From Ixodes scapularis (taxonomy: Eukaryota > Arthropoda > Arachnida > Ixodida > Ixodidae), in NCBI RefSeq assembly GCF_016920785.2, contig NW_024609846.1, forward strand, positions 113,574,831 to 113,638,830: a stretch of DNA of 64,000 bases. The letters are read 5' to 3'. The notes beneath the pieces were generated by a model. The model was given only the letters and a program-made list of their open reading frames with translations. It made no database searches and had not been told where the DNA came from. The translations under genes and the position numbers were made by a program. This document shows positions 23,491 to 33,374 of the stretch, piece after piece. Every line of letters begins with the position of its first letter. The stretch's first letter is position 1.

Positions 23491-23550
23491 GACTCGTGTA
23501 ACCACTGTTGCGTGATGCACGTTAGAGACGCCAGGATAGCAGTCGTACGT
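23491..23550 (+). repeat. tRNA-derived SINE body fragment
   Basis: GCGTGATGCACGTTAGAGACG followed by CCAGGATAGC matches the SINE body at 34825-34860 and 1370-1400. Confidence 0.5.
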
Positions 23551-24025
23551 TTACGGGCAACATTCCCCTCTACGACGGAGTCGGCAGCCGACATTTGTCG
23601 TTGTGAAATCGTACATTTCAAAACTTCGTTTTTTTTTTTTTTCAGTCTATGAACGGCAACAAAGTTCAGTTTGTAGATTTTAATTGAATTCCCTTCTTAA
23701 AATAGTGTACCTTTACTATGTTAGAGAGAAAGAAGTAGGGCTCGTACAAAAGAAGCTCACGCATCTGGTGTTTGGCAAACCGCTGACCTAGCAATATCAA
23801 TAAATGTCAGGCATGAATTTATCACTACGAAATTTAAAGTAATATACACGATAATTTTGTCTCTATTGCTCTGTGCGGCTTCCGAATTTTCAATTACGTT
23901 TACCGTTTATCGAGCAACAACCAAAAAAACTACCGGAAAGATTGTCGTTTCTAATAGTTACGTTTCTTCGAGATAATGAGCGCTTTGGCGTTTAATCATT
24001 TAAGAGAAAACGGTGGCGGTTGCGA

Positions 24026-24034
24026 GGGGGGGGG

Positions 24035-24068
<34 letters not shown>
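24026..24068 (+). repeat. Poly-G then GA microsatellite
   Basis: Twelve G followed by about 15 GA units. Confidence 0.95.
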
Positions 24069-24070
<2 letters not shown>

Positions 24071-24427
24071 AACTTGGCTTGCACGTGTTTTCAAAGCAAA
24101 ATATATTTTATCTTTGACTGCCGCCAGTCCCGTTCCACTAATAGTATTCATCAGCCGCCTCAGGCAAGGCTGCCGGCACAATAAATGCGGCCGTTTTATA
24201 CGATAAAACGCACCCAGCGAAGCAAAAGCGATTAGCCGTTCGCTCGATGATTGATATTGGGGGCGAAAATGCTTCTTGTTTTGAGCGCGCTATCGACCAC
24301 TCGCTGGGAGAACGAAACGACCGAACAGAGCTGTCTGCACCTAGAACCAATTCAAGCGTCCGCCTCCCGAGACCGTTACACGTCTTCCGGGATTATAAAC
24401 AATATAAAAAAAATTAAACGACAAAAA

Positions 24428-24531
24428 ACAACTACAACTACAACAACAACTACTACTACCACCACTACTACTACTACTACTACCACTACTAGTACTACTA
24501 CTACTACTACTACTACTGCTATTACTACTTC
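24428..24531 (+). repeat. ACT/ACA trinucleotide microsatellite
   Basis: Imperfect tandem ACT, ACA and ACC triplets. It creates a long poly-threonine frame and its antisense poly-valine and poly-serine shadows, none of which is a gene. Confidence 0.95.
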
Positions 24532-24703
24532 TTTTTTTACACAACGTAGAAAACGGCAGTACAGTGCAAAAAGCTGCTTGAATTGGTGTACAGCTCGACG
24601 AGACCGCAGTTCCCTCACACACCGGCAGAGAAGAGTGGGATACAAAGGGTGCAAAGGTATTAGGAACACAAAGTGAGGGGCTGATTGCAGGGAGTCAGCT
24701 TAA

Positions 24704-26726
24704 AGGGACACTGCAAGAAAACAAAATGAATTTTTCTTATCAAAGAGCATAGATGAGACACGTATTGTTTAAAAAAATTTTCCAAGAAAAAAAAACATTT
24801 TTTTTTCTTGCAATATTTACGTTGTTATACGTGATTTAGTTGCAGAAGGTAAAGGTCGCAGCCCGCTAAACCCCACCCTGTGCTCTTACGTCTTTCATTG
24901 GCTGGAAGGATGATTGACGTGTGAAAGGTTGGTTGTAAATGCGCATGTCCGTGCCGTAATAGTATTTTAATAAACTATATGCTATGTTTGAGAAACAAAT
25001 AAGCAAGATAAAGGCATCATTGTTTTCAAATGTATTCTGAGGTTGTTCCTCCCACCTTGGTTTGAAACGTTAACAAACATGGCTGTCGGCGTCTGCGGAG
25101 TGCTGAACGAGCGAAGCTCATTGAGGTGGTCAATTTCTATGAGTGCTAGTGGTTTTGAGTTCACAGATCTGTTTAGAAGATCTCAGTCGACGTAGTTTGC
25201 AACAAACAACTGCCGCAAGCAGACGCGCCTTCGGAAGCGCTGTGCGGATGCTTGTTCTCGTAGCTGGACTGTCCTAAGCCTACTTTCCAGAGAAACTATT
25301 TTGACCGATTGGGCTTTTATTCCTTTCTTTGCGCGTGTTGATGCTGAATAAAGAAAGAAGTTGGATCCCGTAAAAGCGACCCCGGCTGCCCTGTGAATTG
25401 TGCAACCGTCGTGATTGCGGCCAGGGTTTCAATATTGACAAGATACTTACGCAGCTAAGAATTCGCAAGCCGTTTGGTTGGAGGCCATCGGGCGTTCGGC
25501 TCGCATCAAGTTTGTCTAAATATGTTCCCGTCATTGCGCCTCGAAAGGCAAGCTTCCAAGTTTTGCAGTGCACCTGGCCTACCAGAGCGAATATTTTTAC
25601 GTCGCGTTTTAATTTTACGTCATGATGCTCATCCACCTTGATCGCAGATGCCATGTGAAAAAAAAAATAACTTCAGTAAACTAGACAAACTGCATATTTA
25701 TTTTGTTGATTTTTTTTTTTTTTTAGTTCTCTCAGTCGCTAATTACGCAGATCGATAGGCGTGGAAAGACGCTTGTATTGAACCGTTGCTCGTGCATGAT
25801 GGAACGCTTGAACGCTGCTTTCATGGTCGCATCTTCTGAGCGTTGCAGAAGTCTCTAGACGGCGGAAGAATAGCAGGCGAGCGGAGGCCCGACGCGGAGC
25901 TTTCGTGTCCGCGTCTCACGGGCAATGCAGATGACGACAGACGGCGGTGAAATAGCAGACGATGCCGGAGGCTGCCGCTCGTCTGCTCGTACGACTAGCA
26001 GGCGGTGTTAGACTTCCAGACTAGACGCACCGGATGACGCGAAAGTATGGTGCCTAGAGCGCGTCTTCGACTGGTGTGTTTAGCGTCCTTTGCTGCCCAT
26101 ACATGAAAAGTGGTCCCGAAGTGGTAACGAATGACGTCACAGAAGCCGAAGTATCATGCTGTTGCATGTCGGGATCCTGGCGGTTGGTCGTAGAAATGCT
26201 AACCAAAAGGCTGCGAGTAGCACAACCGAACGCGAGTGTCGCTGCAGTGTCGTCACGGCGTCCCACCCTCTGGCTGCCGAAGCTTCCGTGGACTGCCTCA
26301 CTGGAGAGCGACCTGCAGCAGAACATTCATCTGCCACATACACCACAGATGTTGGAATGCCGCCAGGATCGCGACCGGCGACAACAGGACAATTGTATGA
26401 CGTCATCAGGCGGAAATTGTAGGACCACATTTTTGGACGCGATAAACACACCAGTCAGAGACGCGTTTCAGGCACCATTGCGAAAGGGAGACACTTCGCT
26501 TGTTAGCTTCTTCGGTCGAGCGGCCAACCCAGTCCAGTAGTAATGGGCGGGGCCACTGATCCGTGGGCAGGGCTTAGAGCGGGCTGTGACCTTTACCTGA
26601 ATTGAATCAAGAACGTAAATATTGCGCAAAAAAACTTTTTTTTTGTGTGGAAAAATTATTAAAAAATTGCTTGTCCCACCTATGCCCTTTAAGAAAAAAG
26701 TAATTTTTTTTCCTTGCAGTGTTTTT
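24704..26726. mobile_element. TTAA-flanked transposon with about 180-bp TIRs (2.02 kb)
   Basis: TTAA occurs at 24700-24703 and 26727-26730. The left terminus AGGGACACTGCAAG is matched by the right terminus, reverse complemented (AAAAACACTGCAAG). Further matched landmarks inward are a short A/T-rich block, CTTGCAATATTTACGTT against GCGCAATATTTACGTT, and AGGTAAAGGTCGCAGCCCGC against AGGTAAAGGTCACAGCCCGC. The TIRs are therefore about 180 bp. The 1.66-kb interior has frames of 125 codons (25280-25654, minus) and 155 codons (26076-26540, plus), neither recognisable as a transposase. The element is therefore probably non-autonomous, with a non-transposon or heavily decayed interior. Confidence 0.75.
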
Positions 26727-26889
26727 TTAAGAGACGCCGAGCGTGAATAATGATGTTGCCGCAATGGCTGCTTAACATTTACGAGATTCCCGGCCATCTC
26801 CTGCGTTTCCCAAGCTGTCAGCGACTATAATTAGCAATACAAACAATGTCGACTACTAATGTTACTAATTGGAATACGAGATAAAAATA

Positions 26890-27040
26890 TTATAATGGGA
26901 AACACCGCGAAAAGACGACGGACGAACAGGAACTGACAGGACCAGCACTGTGTCCTCTCGCTTCCTGCTCTTCGCTGTTTGTCTTTTCGCGCTGTTTTCG
27001 CCATTACGTTATTTTACCAACTCGCACAACTCGCACAACA
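26890..27040 (+). mobile_element. Hairpin-family element, diverged copy
   Basis: CGCGAAAAGACGACGGACGAA pairs imperfectly with CTGTTTGTCTTTTCGCG around the core GACAGGACCAGCACTGTGTC. The tail ATTTTACCAACTCGCACAACT matches the tail of 5540-5698. I did not find a clear target duplication. Confidence 0.6.
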
Positions 27041-27129
27041 TAGGAAGACGCTTTAGAAGGAGTCCAACTTTGCTACGCTCACAGTTCAACGAACCTGATA
27101 ATAAATGAGCTGATGTCAAACGTAATTAA

Positions 27130-28420
27130 CGTAAAATCTTCGGTTAGTCAGAGATGCCCACTCTCCCCGCTACTTTTTGCTCTACGCTTAGAAAAGAACA
27201 TGTGTGCCTTAGCACTCTTAAAAGTAAACGTATCCACGGGTATTGCCGAGGCAGCGTAGAGGTAAAAGTTCTCGCGTACGCAGATCGCGTTGTATTTTTC
27301 TGTACCGACAAGAATAGTGCTGCAGAAGCAATTAAATTAACGGACCGCTAATGCGCGGTGACAGGAGCATATGTAAACACATAAAAATATGAAGGGCTTC
27401 TTTTATGGTTCGTGGTCAACGAAGCCATCCTCCTTTGTAGGCATAGGATGAAATCGCTGCCCACTATCGTATTCGGTTGTGCCACTATCGCATATATGTG
27501 TGGATCTTATTGGTCACCGCTATCAACCACATTGAAAAGAAAAACATATTCGTGGAAAGGAAGAGACATATCGATTTTCACAAGTCCAAGAGTCTGTAAC
27601 ATATTTCTAGTCTCAAAGCTATGTACGCGCTGCAGGTGATTGACTGCGCTCGAACAAACGTACGTTTCATAAGGTTTTTGCAACTTTCATATGGTGCTCG
27701 ACATGGGAACCCCTGAAAATGGATAACCTTTCTCTCCCACTCGAACTTGGTGGGTTGGGATTAAGTCACCTATTCGTCCGCTAGTTAGTGTCACGTGTCT
27801 TTTTCTTTAAGAATGTAAACCATGCTTTTCTAAAAACTGTACTGCAAACGCGACTTGCCGAGAGCCTGAACTTTTTGATTGTTGCAACTGGTCCCATTTT
27901 TCACGGTGTGCCGTGGTGCTTTTTGAAGGAGGTGGTTGATGCGCTTGACTTTTTCAAAATGTTTAGTCCACCGAGGAGAAAAATTGTCAGCAAGTCTCAC
28001 GGAGAGCATTTTCGCTCTACCGATTTTTCGCAGTCGTTTTTCTCTTGACCCTACAGTGATGTTTCCAAAAGAGTTAACAAAATTGGAACACCTACATCAG
28101 CAAAAACATTTTTCTTTAAATTACATGCCTCCACATTACCTGTCAAGACTTCCCTCCAAGAAAAAGGAATGTTTGTACCTTGGACTGTAAATTGTAGACT
28201 ATGTAACAAACCAGATACAATCGAACATTGTTTTATATATTGCAGACGCATTTTTATTCTGGGATGTACTGCAACGTACACCATATAAAAAGACCCAATT
28301 CTTAAAGATTACAGCCTGCGCTTTCTTACGTTTTCAGAAAGCGAAATGATACCGTATATGTTCGCACTAATAGGAATTCATAGCCCATGGCGATGTAGAA
28401 TAATTGACCGACAAGAAAAC
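27130..28420 (+). pseudogene. Non-LTR retrotransposon (LINE) relic, RT to C-terminal zinc knuckle
   Basis: A decayed LINE ORF2 read in shifting frames. The RT block QRCPLSPLLFA lies at about 27149-27181. A frame shift follows, then GSVEVKVLAYAD at about 27254-27284. The catalytic box reads YADR rather than YADD, so this copy cannot be active. At 27740-28045 the frame LGGLGLSHLFVR-like, then NVNHAFLKTVLQTRLAESL and FLKEVVDAL, matches the region downstream of RT in tick-type LINEs. At about 28174-28245 a CX2CX7HX4C knuckle (C, C, H, C in VNCRLCNKPDTIEHCFIYC) marks the C terminus, followed by LIGIHSPWRC near 28367. The clade is not assigned. The 3' end runs to the TIR element starting at 28454. 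Confidence 0.8.
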
Positions 28421-28543
28421 AAAACAAAAAAACCTCGTACGACGAAATTTTTTTTAGAGCGCAGCTCTTAGGCGCTTGTTTCCGGCTTGAGCGGCGTCGG
28501 CGTCGCCGTCGCCGTCGGCGTAACCGCGCGGTGCATTATGGGT

Positions 28544-30517
28544 AAATTTCCCTGCTAGCGGAAAAATTTCCCCGCTAAATTTAGCAGAAAAATTTCCCCG
28601 CTAAATCTAGCGGAAAAATTTCCCCGCTAAATTTGGCGGAAAAATTTCCCAGCTAAATCTAGCGGAAAAATTTCCCCGCTAAATCTAGCGGAATATTTTC
28701 CCCGCTAAATCTAGCGGAAAAATTTCTCCGCTAAATCTAGCGGAATAATTTCCCCGCTAAATCTAGTGGAATATTTTCCCCGCTAAATCTAGCGGAAAAA
28801 TTTCCCCGCTAAATCTAGCGGAAAAATTTCCCCGCTAAATCTAGCGGAAAAATTTCCCCGCTAAATATAGCGGAATATTTTCCCCGCTAAATCTAGCGGA
28901 AAAATTTCTCCGCTAAATCTAGCGGAATATTTTCCCCGCTAAATCTAGCGGAAAAATTTCCCCGCTAAATCTAGCGGAATATTTTCCCCGCTAAATCTAG
29001 CGGAAAAATTTCCCCGCTAAATCTAGCGGAATATTTTCCCCGCTAAATCTAGCGGAACAATTTCCCCGCTAAATCTAGCGGAAAAATTTCCCCGCTAAAT
29101 CTAGCGGAATATTTTCCCCGCTAAATCTAGCGGAAAAATTTCCCCGCTAAATCTAGCGGAAAAATTTCCCCGCTAAATCTAGCGGAATATTTTCCCCGCT
29201 AATCTAGCGGAAAAATTTCCCCGCTAAATCTAGCGGAATATTTTCCCCGCTAAATCTAGCGGAAAAATTTCCCCGCTAAATCTAGCGGAAAAATTTCCCC
29301 GCTAAATCTAGCGGAATATTTTCCCCGCTAAATCTAGCGGAAAAATTACCCCGCTAAATCTAGCGGAAAAATTTCCCCGCTAAATCTAGCGGAATATTTT
29401 CCCCGCTAAATCTAGCGGAAAAATTTCCCCGCTAAATCTAGCGGAAAAATTTCCCCGCTAAATCTAGCGGAATATTTTCCCCGCTAAATCTAGCGGAAAA
29501 ATTTCCCCGCTAAATCTAGCGGAAAAATTTCCCCGCTAAATCTAGCGGAAAAATTTCCCCGCTAAATATAGCGGAATATTTTCCCCGCTAAATCTAGCGG
29601 AAAAATTTCTCCGCTAAATCTAGCGGAATATTTTCCCCGCTAAATCTAGCGGAAAAATTTCCCCGCTAAATCTAGCGGAATATTTTCCCCGCTAAATCTA
29701 GCGGAAAAATTTCCCCGCTAAATCTAGCGGAAAAATTTCCCCGCTAAATATAGCGGAAAAATTTCCCCGCTAAATCTAGCGGAATATTTTCCCCGCTAAA
29801 TCTAGCGGAAAAATTTCCCCGCTAAATCTAGCGGAAAAATTTCCCCGCTAAATATAGCGGAATATTTTCCCCGCTAAATCTAGCGGGAAAATTTCTCCGC
29901 TAAATCTAGCGGAATATTTTCCCCGCTAAATCTAGCGGAAAAATTTCTCCGCTAAATCTAGCGGAATATTTTCCCCGCTAAATCTAGCGGAAAAATTTCC
30001 CCGCTAAATCTAGCGGTATTTTCCCCGCTAAATCTAGCGGAAAAATTTCCCCGCTAAATCTAGCGGAAAAATTTCCCCGCTAAATCTAGCGGAAAAATTT
30101 CCCCGCTAAATCTAGCGGAATATTTTCCCCGCTAAATCTAGCGGAAAAATTTCTCCGCTAAATCTAGCGGAATAATTTCCCCGCTAAATCTAGCGGAATA
30201 TTTTCCCCGCTAAATCTAGCGGAAAAATTTCCCCGCTAAATCTAGCGGAAAAATTTCCCCGCTAAATCTAGCGGAAAAATTTCCCCGCTAAATATAGCGG
30301 AATATTTTCCCCGCTAAATCTAGCGGAATAATTTCCCCGCTAAATCTAGCGGAAAAATTTCCCCACCTAAATCTAGCGGAAACATTTCCCCGCTAAATCT
30401 AGCGAAAAGATTTTCCCGCTAAATCTAGCGGAAACATTTCCCCGCTAAATCTAGCGAAAAGATTTTCCCGCTAAATCTAGCGGAAAAATTTGCCCGCTAA
30501 ATCTAGCGGAAAATTTC
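28544..30517 (+). repeat. 26-bp minisatellite, about 76 copies
   Basis: Each unit is CCCC, then GCTAAATCTAGCGG, then an 8-base A/T block that is mainly either AAAAATTT or AATATTTT. The unit contains the inverted repeat CCGCTA-AATC-TAGCGG. The central units are nearly identical, while the first four or five and last four units are the most diverged (CTGCTAGCGG, TTTGGCGG, GCGAAAAGATTTTCCC). That gradient is typical of arrays kept uniform by unequal exchange. A 1-nt deletion lies near 29198 and a 2-nt deletion near 30016. Unit variants recur in blocks, which implies internal segment duplication. Confidence 0.97.
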
Positions 30518-30540
30518 TCTTCAGGTCAGGTGACCCCCCG

Positions 30541-30640
30541 AGGTCACGTGACCCCCGTGGTCACGTGATACCCCAGGTCACGTGACCCCCACGTGACCTT
30601 GGCGAGGGGGTCATGTGACCCCCCAAGGTCACGTGACCAC
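30541..30640. promoter_or_regulatory. CACGTG (E-box) cluster next to minisatellite
   Basis: Five CACGTG sites (30545, 30562, 30579, 30590, 30630) and one CATGTG, mostly in the frame GGTCACGTGACC separated by C runs. It lies inside the TIR-bounded element. It could bind bHLH-ZIP factors, or be a degenerate 17-bp tandem repeat; there is no adjacent gene to favour regulation. Confidence 0.5.
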
Positions 30641-30922
30641 CCCTCCCCCCCTATATCACTTGAACCTCAGTACCCTTTCCTCGTCCTCGTCAAGAGCTGC
30701 GCTCTAATTCGGCGTTACAGGGAGTTGTAAACGGCTTTCGTTTTTTTTAACAAGTGGCAAAAGTTAGGTGCGTCTATGCTTCTGAATTTAGCCAACCAGA
30801 TTGGTTCCGTTGTCTAGGACTTGCCGATTTCTGCAATTACAGTCATTCTGTTCATTTGCAAGAGATCTATTGCATTAGCGACAACTTAAATTATCTGTCA
30901 ACTCTAGTTTTATATTCTGCTC

Positions 30923-30957
30923 CATGAGCAGGTCACATGTCATGTGACCTGCTCATG
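30923..30957. repeat. Perfect 17-bp-arm palindrome
   Basis: CATGAGCAGGTCACATG and its exact complement are separated by a single T. Confidence 0.9.
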
Positions 30958-31033
30958 CCAAATATATACTTTTTTTTTCTTTACAGATTTGTTTTAAAAA
31001 AAGCCGTGAAAGCTACACTAATGCGGTTTGTGC

Positions 31034-31200
31034 AGGTGAGTTATACGGCCAAGGGGACATAGCATAGGGAGATAATCGCAACTATTAGTTTGTTATTAAG
31101 TAGCATGTGTTAATTAACTTTTTAATTACAGCAAATAGACATATAGTTCCAATTAGAAACTTCCTGAGCATCATCGAAAACCACTAAATGAACTCTTTCT
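31034..31200 (+). mobile_element. Single arm of the 11513-type inverted-repeat element
   Basis: Starts CAGGTGAGTTATACGGCCA and continues with GGGGACATAGCATAGG, TTAATTAACTTTTTAATTA, AAATAGACATATAG, CCAATTAGAAACTTCCTGAG and CCACTAAATGA, matching the left arm at 11513-11690. No second arm is nearby. Confidence 0.75.
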
Positions 31201-31205
31201 AGAAG

Positions 31206-31754
31206 GATGTAACGCCGGGCAGTATTTTACGGCGTTCTGTAAAAACGCTCCAGTTGGACGCGTTTCTAGATTTTGTTTTCTTATCGGAGCGCATCTTTGC
31301 ACCCGCGAACTTGCTCCCCGGTGGTCGTGGCGCGAAGCCCACCCCGTCGCCTCCCTCGTAGAATGGAGGGAGGTAGGGCGCACGTGTGATGCGCGTCTCA
31401 GCTTACCGATGGTAAGTTCTTGTCTTTTCGCGATCGGGGCGATTTGAACAGAGCGTCGCACAGCATGACGGCATAGTCGACCTTCCTCTGTCACATCCAC
31501 TGAGGTCCAAGAATCTGTTTCGTCGAGCGACTTCAATCAAGCGCGAAATATCACCCACGGAACAGTGTACTAGACCCCCGTCCATTTTTATGGCAGCCTG
31601 CCGCCACAGCGCTGTCTGCCATATTCCTATGATGGTTAGAGATAATATAACTCTACCGAAAAGATGGCCGACTGTGGTCACATTCCTGTGCATAGGCGGA
31701 GCTGGGCAAACGCGATTCAGCAAATAGACATAGAGATCAGTTTTCATTCCCCAC
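31206..31754. other. Non-coding stretch, nothing recognised
   Basis: Moderately CpG-rich. Antisense frames overlap one another without any recognisable domain. Confidence 0.35.
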
Positions 31755-31945
31755 CCCTGCCCGTTTCGATCTGGATGAGCACCGTACCGGCGTGTGGTCG
31801 TGTATCACTGAGTCGTGGTGCACACTAAAGACCCAGGCTAGCGGTTGTATTGCACTGGCTAAATTGCTCATCTCCAGCTGAGAGACAGTTCGCTCGTTGA
31901 AGGCAGACTAACTTCAAGGCTGTATAAACATACCCACAACCATTC
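31755..31945 (+). repeat. tRNA-derived SINE, copy 3
   Basis: CCTGCCCGTTTCGATCTGG is followed by the family body: GATGAGCACCGTACCGGCGT, GTGCACACTAAAGACCCAGG, GCGGTTGTATTGCACTGGCT, GCTGAGAGACAG, GGCAGACTAACTTC and GGCTGTATAAACATAC. The head upstream of the B box is missing. Confidence 0.8.
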
Positions 31946-32545
31946 TTTTTCCCATCGTGTTCTCTCGTCTTTCGCCCGCAGATCGTGCAAACTCTGTAAA
32001 AAGAAAAAAGAAACATGAACGTGAATAAGGCATTATTTTGAAGTTAATATTAATATTATTTTCCTAGTTAGTTGATGCCTTTTTGTGATAGCAGCTGAAG
32101 TTGGCTAATAATTTTTTCAAGCCCGAGAGAAATTTTCAACTCCAAAATGGTCTCCTGCACAAAATTTATCGATCACTGACGATCTTTTGTTCCTCTCTCG
32201 ATGGAGTTCAGCCCCAGGGATGAAGAAGCATCACGCGAAACCAGCCACATGTGCTCTGCAACTCACACCCTCGAGCGAGAATTGGTTTTGGTTACGAAAA
32301 TCTCCACGGTATAGCTCGCCGTTCTTTGTGGAATGTTTGTTCGATGGTGCACACTCTACTCCCGAACGCGATCAAAGCTGCGTTTCTGCAAAAAATATAC
32401 CGCGCGATCCTTCCAGCGATATGTCTTAATGTTTGCGCTCGACATCCTGTCCGCAAACTGAGTTTTTGTGTGCGCGGTTGCGAAACGCAAACGAACCCCG
32501 GAAAAAGAAAAAAAAAATGCCGAGAACGCCAGGTTGGCCAACAGT

Positions 32546-32730
32546 GAACTATAATCTGTCGCAACTCAAGAAGGTAGGGCGAGGGAAAAGAAGGCAGGGG
32601 AGGAAGAAGCAGACGGAACGCTGGAGAGGAGAGGGGGAAACCTCCTCTTCTCTCCAGCGTTCCGCCTGCTTCCTCCTCCCAGGCCTTCTTTTCCCTCGCC
32701 CTATTTTCTTGAGTTGCGAGGGACTATAGT
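32546..32730. mobile_element. Hairpin element, about 85-bp arms
   Basis: ACTATAATCTGTCGCAACTC, AAGAAGGTAGGGCGAGGG, AAAGAAGGC and GGAACGCTGGAGAG in the left arm are answered by complements in the right arm (CTCTCCAGCGTTCC, GCCTTCTTTTCCCTCGCCC, TTCTTGAGTTGCGA, ACTATAGT). Several mismatches are present. The loop is only a few bases. No coding capacity. Confidence 0.8.
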
Positions 32731-32885
32731 CGCAATAAGTGCAGATGGTGTACATAGTTACGTTGAATCGGTAGTCGCACCGCTCATACATCCTACAAAA
32801 GGCAATTTTTTCTCTCCATACACGGCTCACGTATGTGTTCCAAGCATTTTTGCTTCTTACTAACGCATGCGCCCCACCTGTGTAG

Positions 32886-33236
32886 AGACAGATCTTGCAA
32901 CATGACCAGTGCGTCGGGACCGTTTCACAAGAAATAAGCGTGCCTCAGTCAGTGTCTCCAGACTACCTTTTGTGCGATTTACTAGCAGTGGGACCACGGC
33001 TTAATGGGACCACCTGGTTTGTGGTGAGGGGTGCCGCTGCGTGGCAGGACAGTGAGGTGTTGGAGATGGCGAAAGAAAGCGGATTGTCTTTTATGTGTGG
33101 AAAAAATACAGATGGACACAGGGGCGTGTTAGCATATCTGCTTGTCCCTAGTTATTGCTCACCAGGACCACAGACGAGCAGCTGCTCTCGAGAAATTTAT
33201 GAAATGATAGAGTGCGAGTACAACCTGCTAGCTTAG
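32886..33236 (+). CDS. Candidate terminal exon, unknown protein
   Basis: This is the best-supported host coding segment in the window. An open frame of 116 codons begins exactly after a good 3' splice site: branch-point-like TACTAAC at about 32858-32864, a pyrimidine-rich stretch, and TGTAG ending at 32885. The TAG of the splice site would itself be a stop in this frame. It ends in TAG at 33234-33236, and AATAAA follows at 33375-33380. The peptide has even composition and seven cysteines. Typical segments are DYLLCDLLAVGPRLNGTTWF, then AKESGLSFMCGKNTDGHRGV, and C-terminal SSCSREIYEMIECEYNLLA. No family is recognised. A secreted, disulfide-bonded protein would fit but is only an inference. Upstream exons were not found in the window. 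If unspliced, no good ATG is present near the start. Confidence 0.5.
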   Translation, partial: RQILQHDQCVGTVSQEISVPQSVSPDYLLCDLLAVGPRLNGTTWFVVRGAAAWQDSEVLEMAKESGLSFMCGKNTDGHRGVLAYLLVPSYCSPGPQTSSCSREIYEMIECEYNLLA

Positions 33237-33374
33237 CGATTTTCTTTTTCAAGTTTTTCAACATTGAAGCGACCGATGCAAAGACAGGCTTCGGGGAGGA
33301 TCACATGTGTGATTGCTCGCTTTTTTTGTCACTTTTGAAACTACAGCATGAGGACTCTTTTGTGACACTCTCAA

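Larger units (their letters stand above)
21755..24025. other. Non-coding stretch with SINE fragments
   Basis: A possible SINE head lies at 22709-22775 (TAGCTCGGAGCACG-GAAGCGAAA, compare 34710-34732), an imperfect hairpin at 23131-23218, and a SINE body fragment at 23491-23550. The rest is unremarkable. Confidence 0.4.
28454..30707. mobile_element. TIR-bounded element containing a minisatellite (2.25 kb)
   Basis: TTAGAGCGCAGCTCTT at 28454-28469 is repeated exactly in inverted orientation at 30692-30707. Each end is itself nearly palindromic (AGAGC, GCA, GCTCT). Inside the left end is a GC-rich stretch with alternating GTCGGCGTCGCC; then come the 26-bp array (28544-30517), a CACGTG cluster (30541-30640), and a right end with CCTCGTCCTCGTC. 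Tandem-repeat-bearing elements with short hairpin ends are known among non-autonomous DNA transposons, including Helentron/DINE-type elements; which class this is cannot be decided here. No gene is inside. Confidence 0.65.

Noticed and set aside
24251..24676. Poly-threonine frame and antisense poly-valine/poly-serine frames
   Set aside because: Produced by the ACT microsatellite.
26076..26540. 155-codon frame inside the 24704 element as a transposase
   Set aside because: No DDE or zinc-finger signature. All three plus frames and the opposite strand are also partly open here, as in CpG-rich non-coding DNA.
28544..30517. Regular array resembling a CRISPR locus
   Set aside because: The 26-bp units are contiguous with no unique spacers, the rest of the window is eukaryotic, and no cas genes are present. 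It is a minisatellite.
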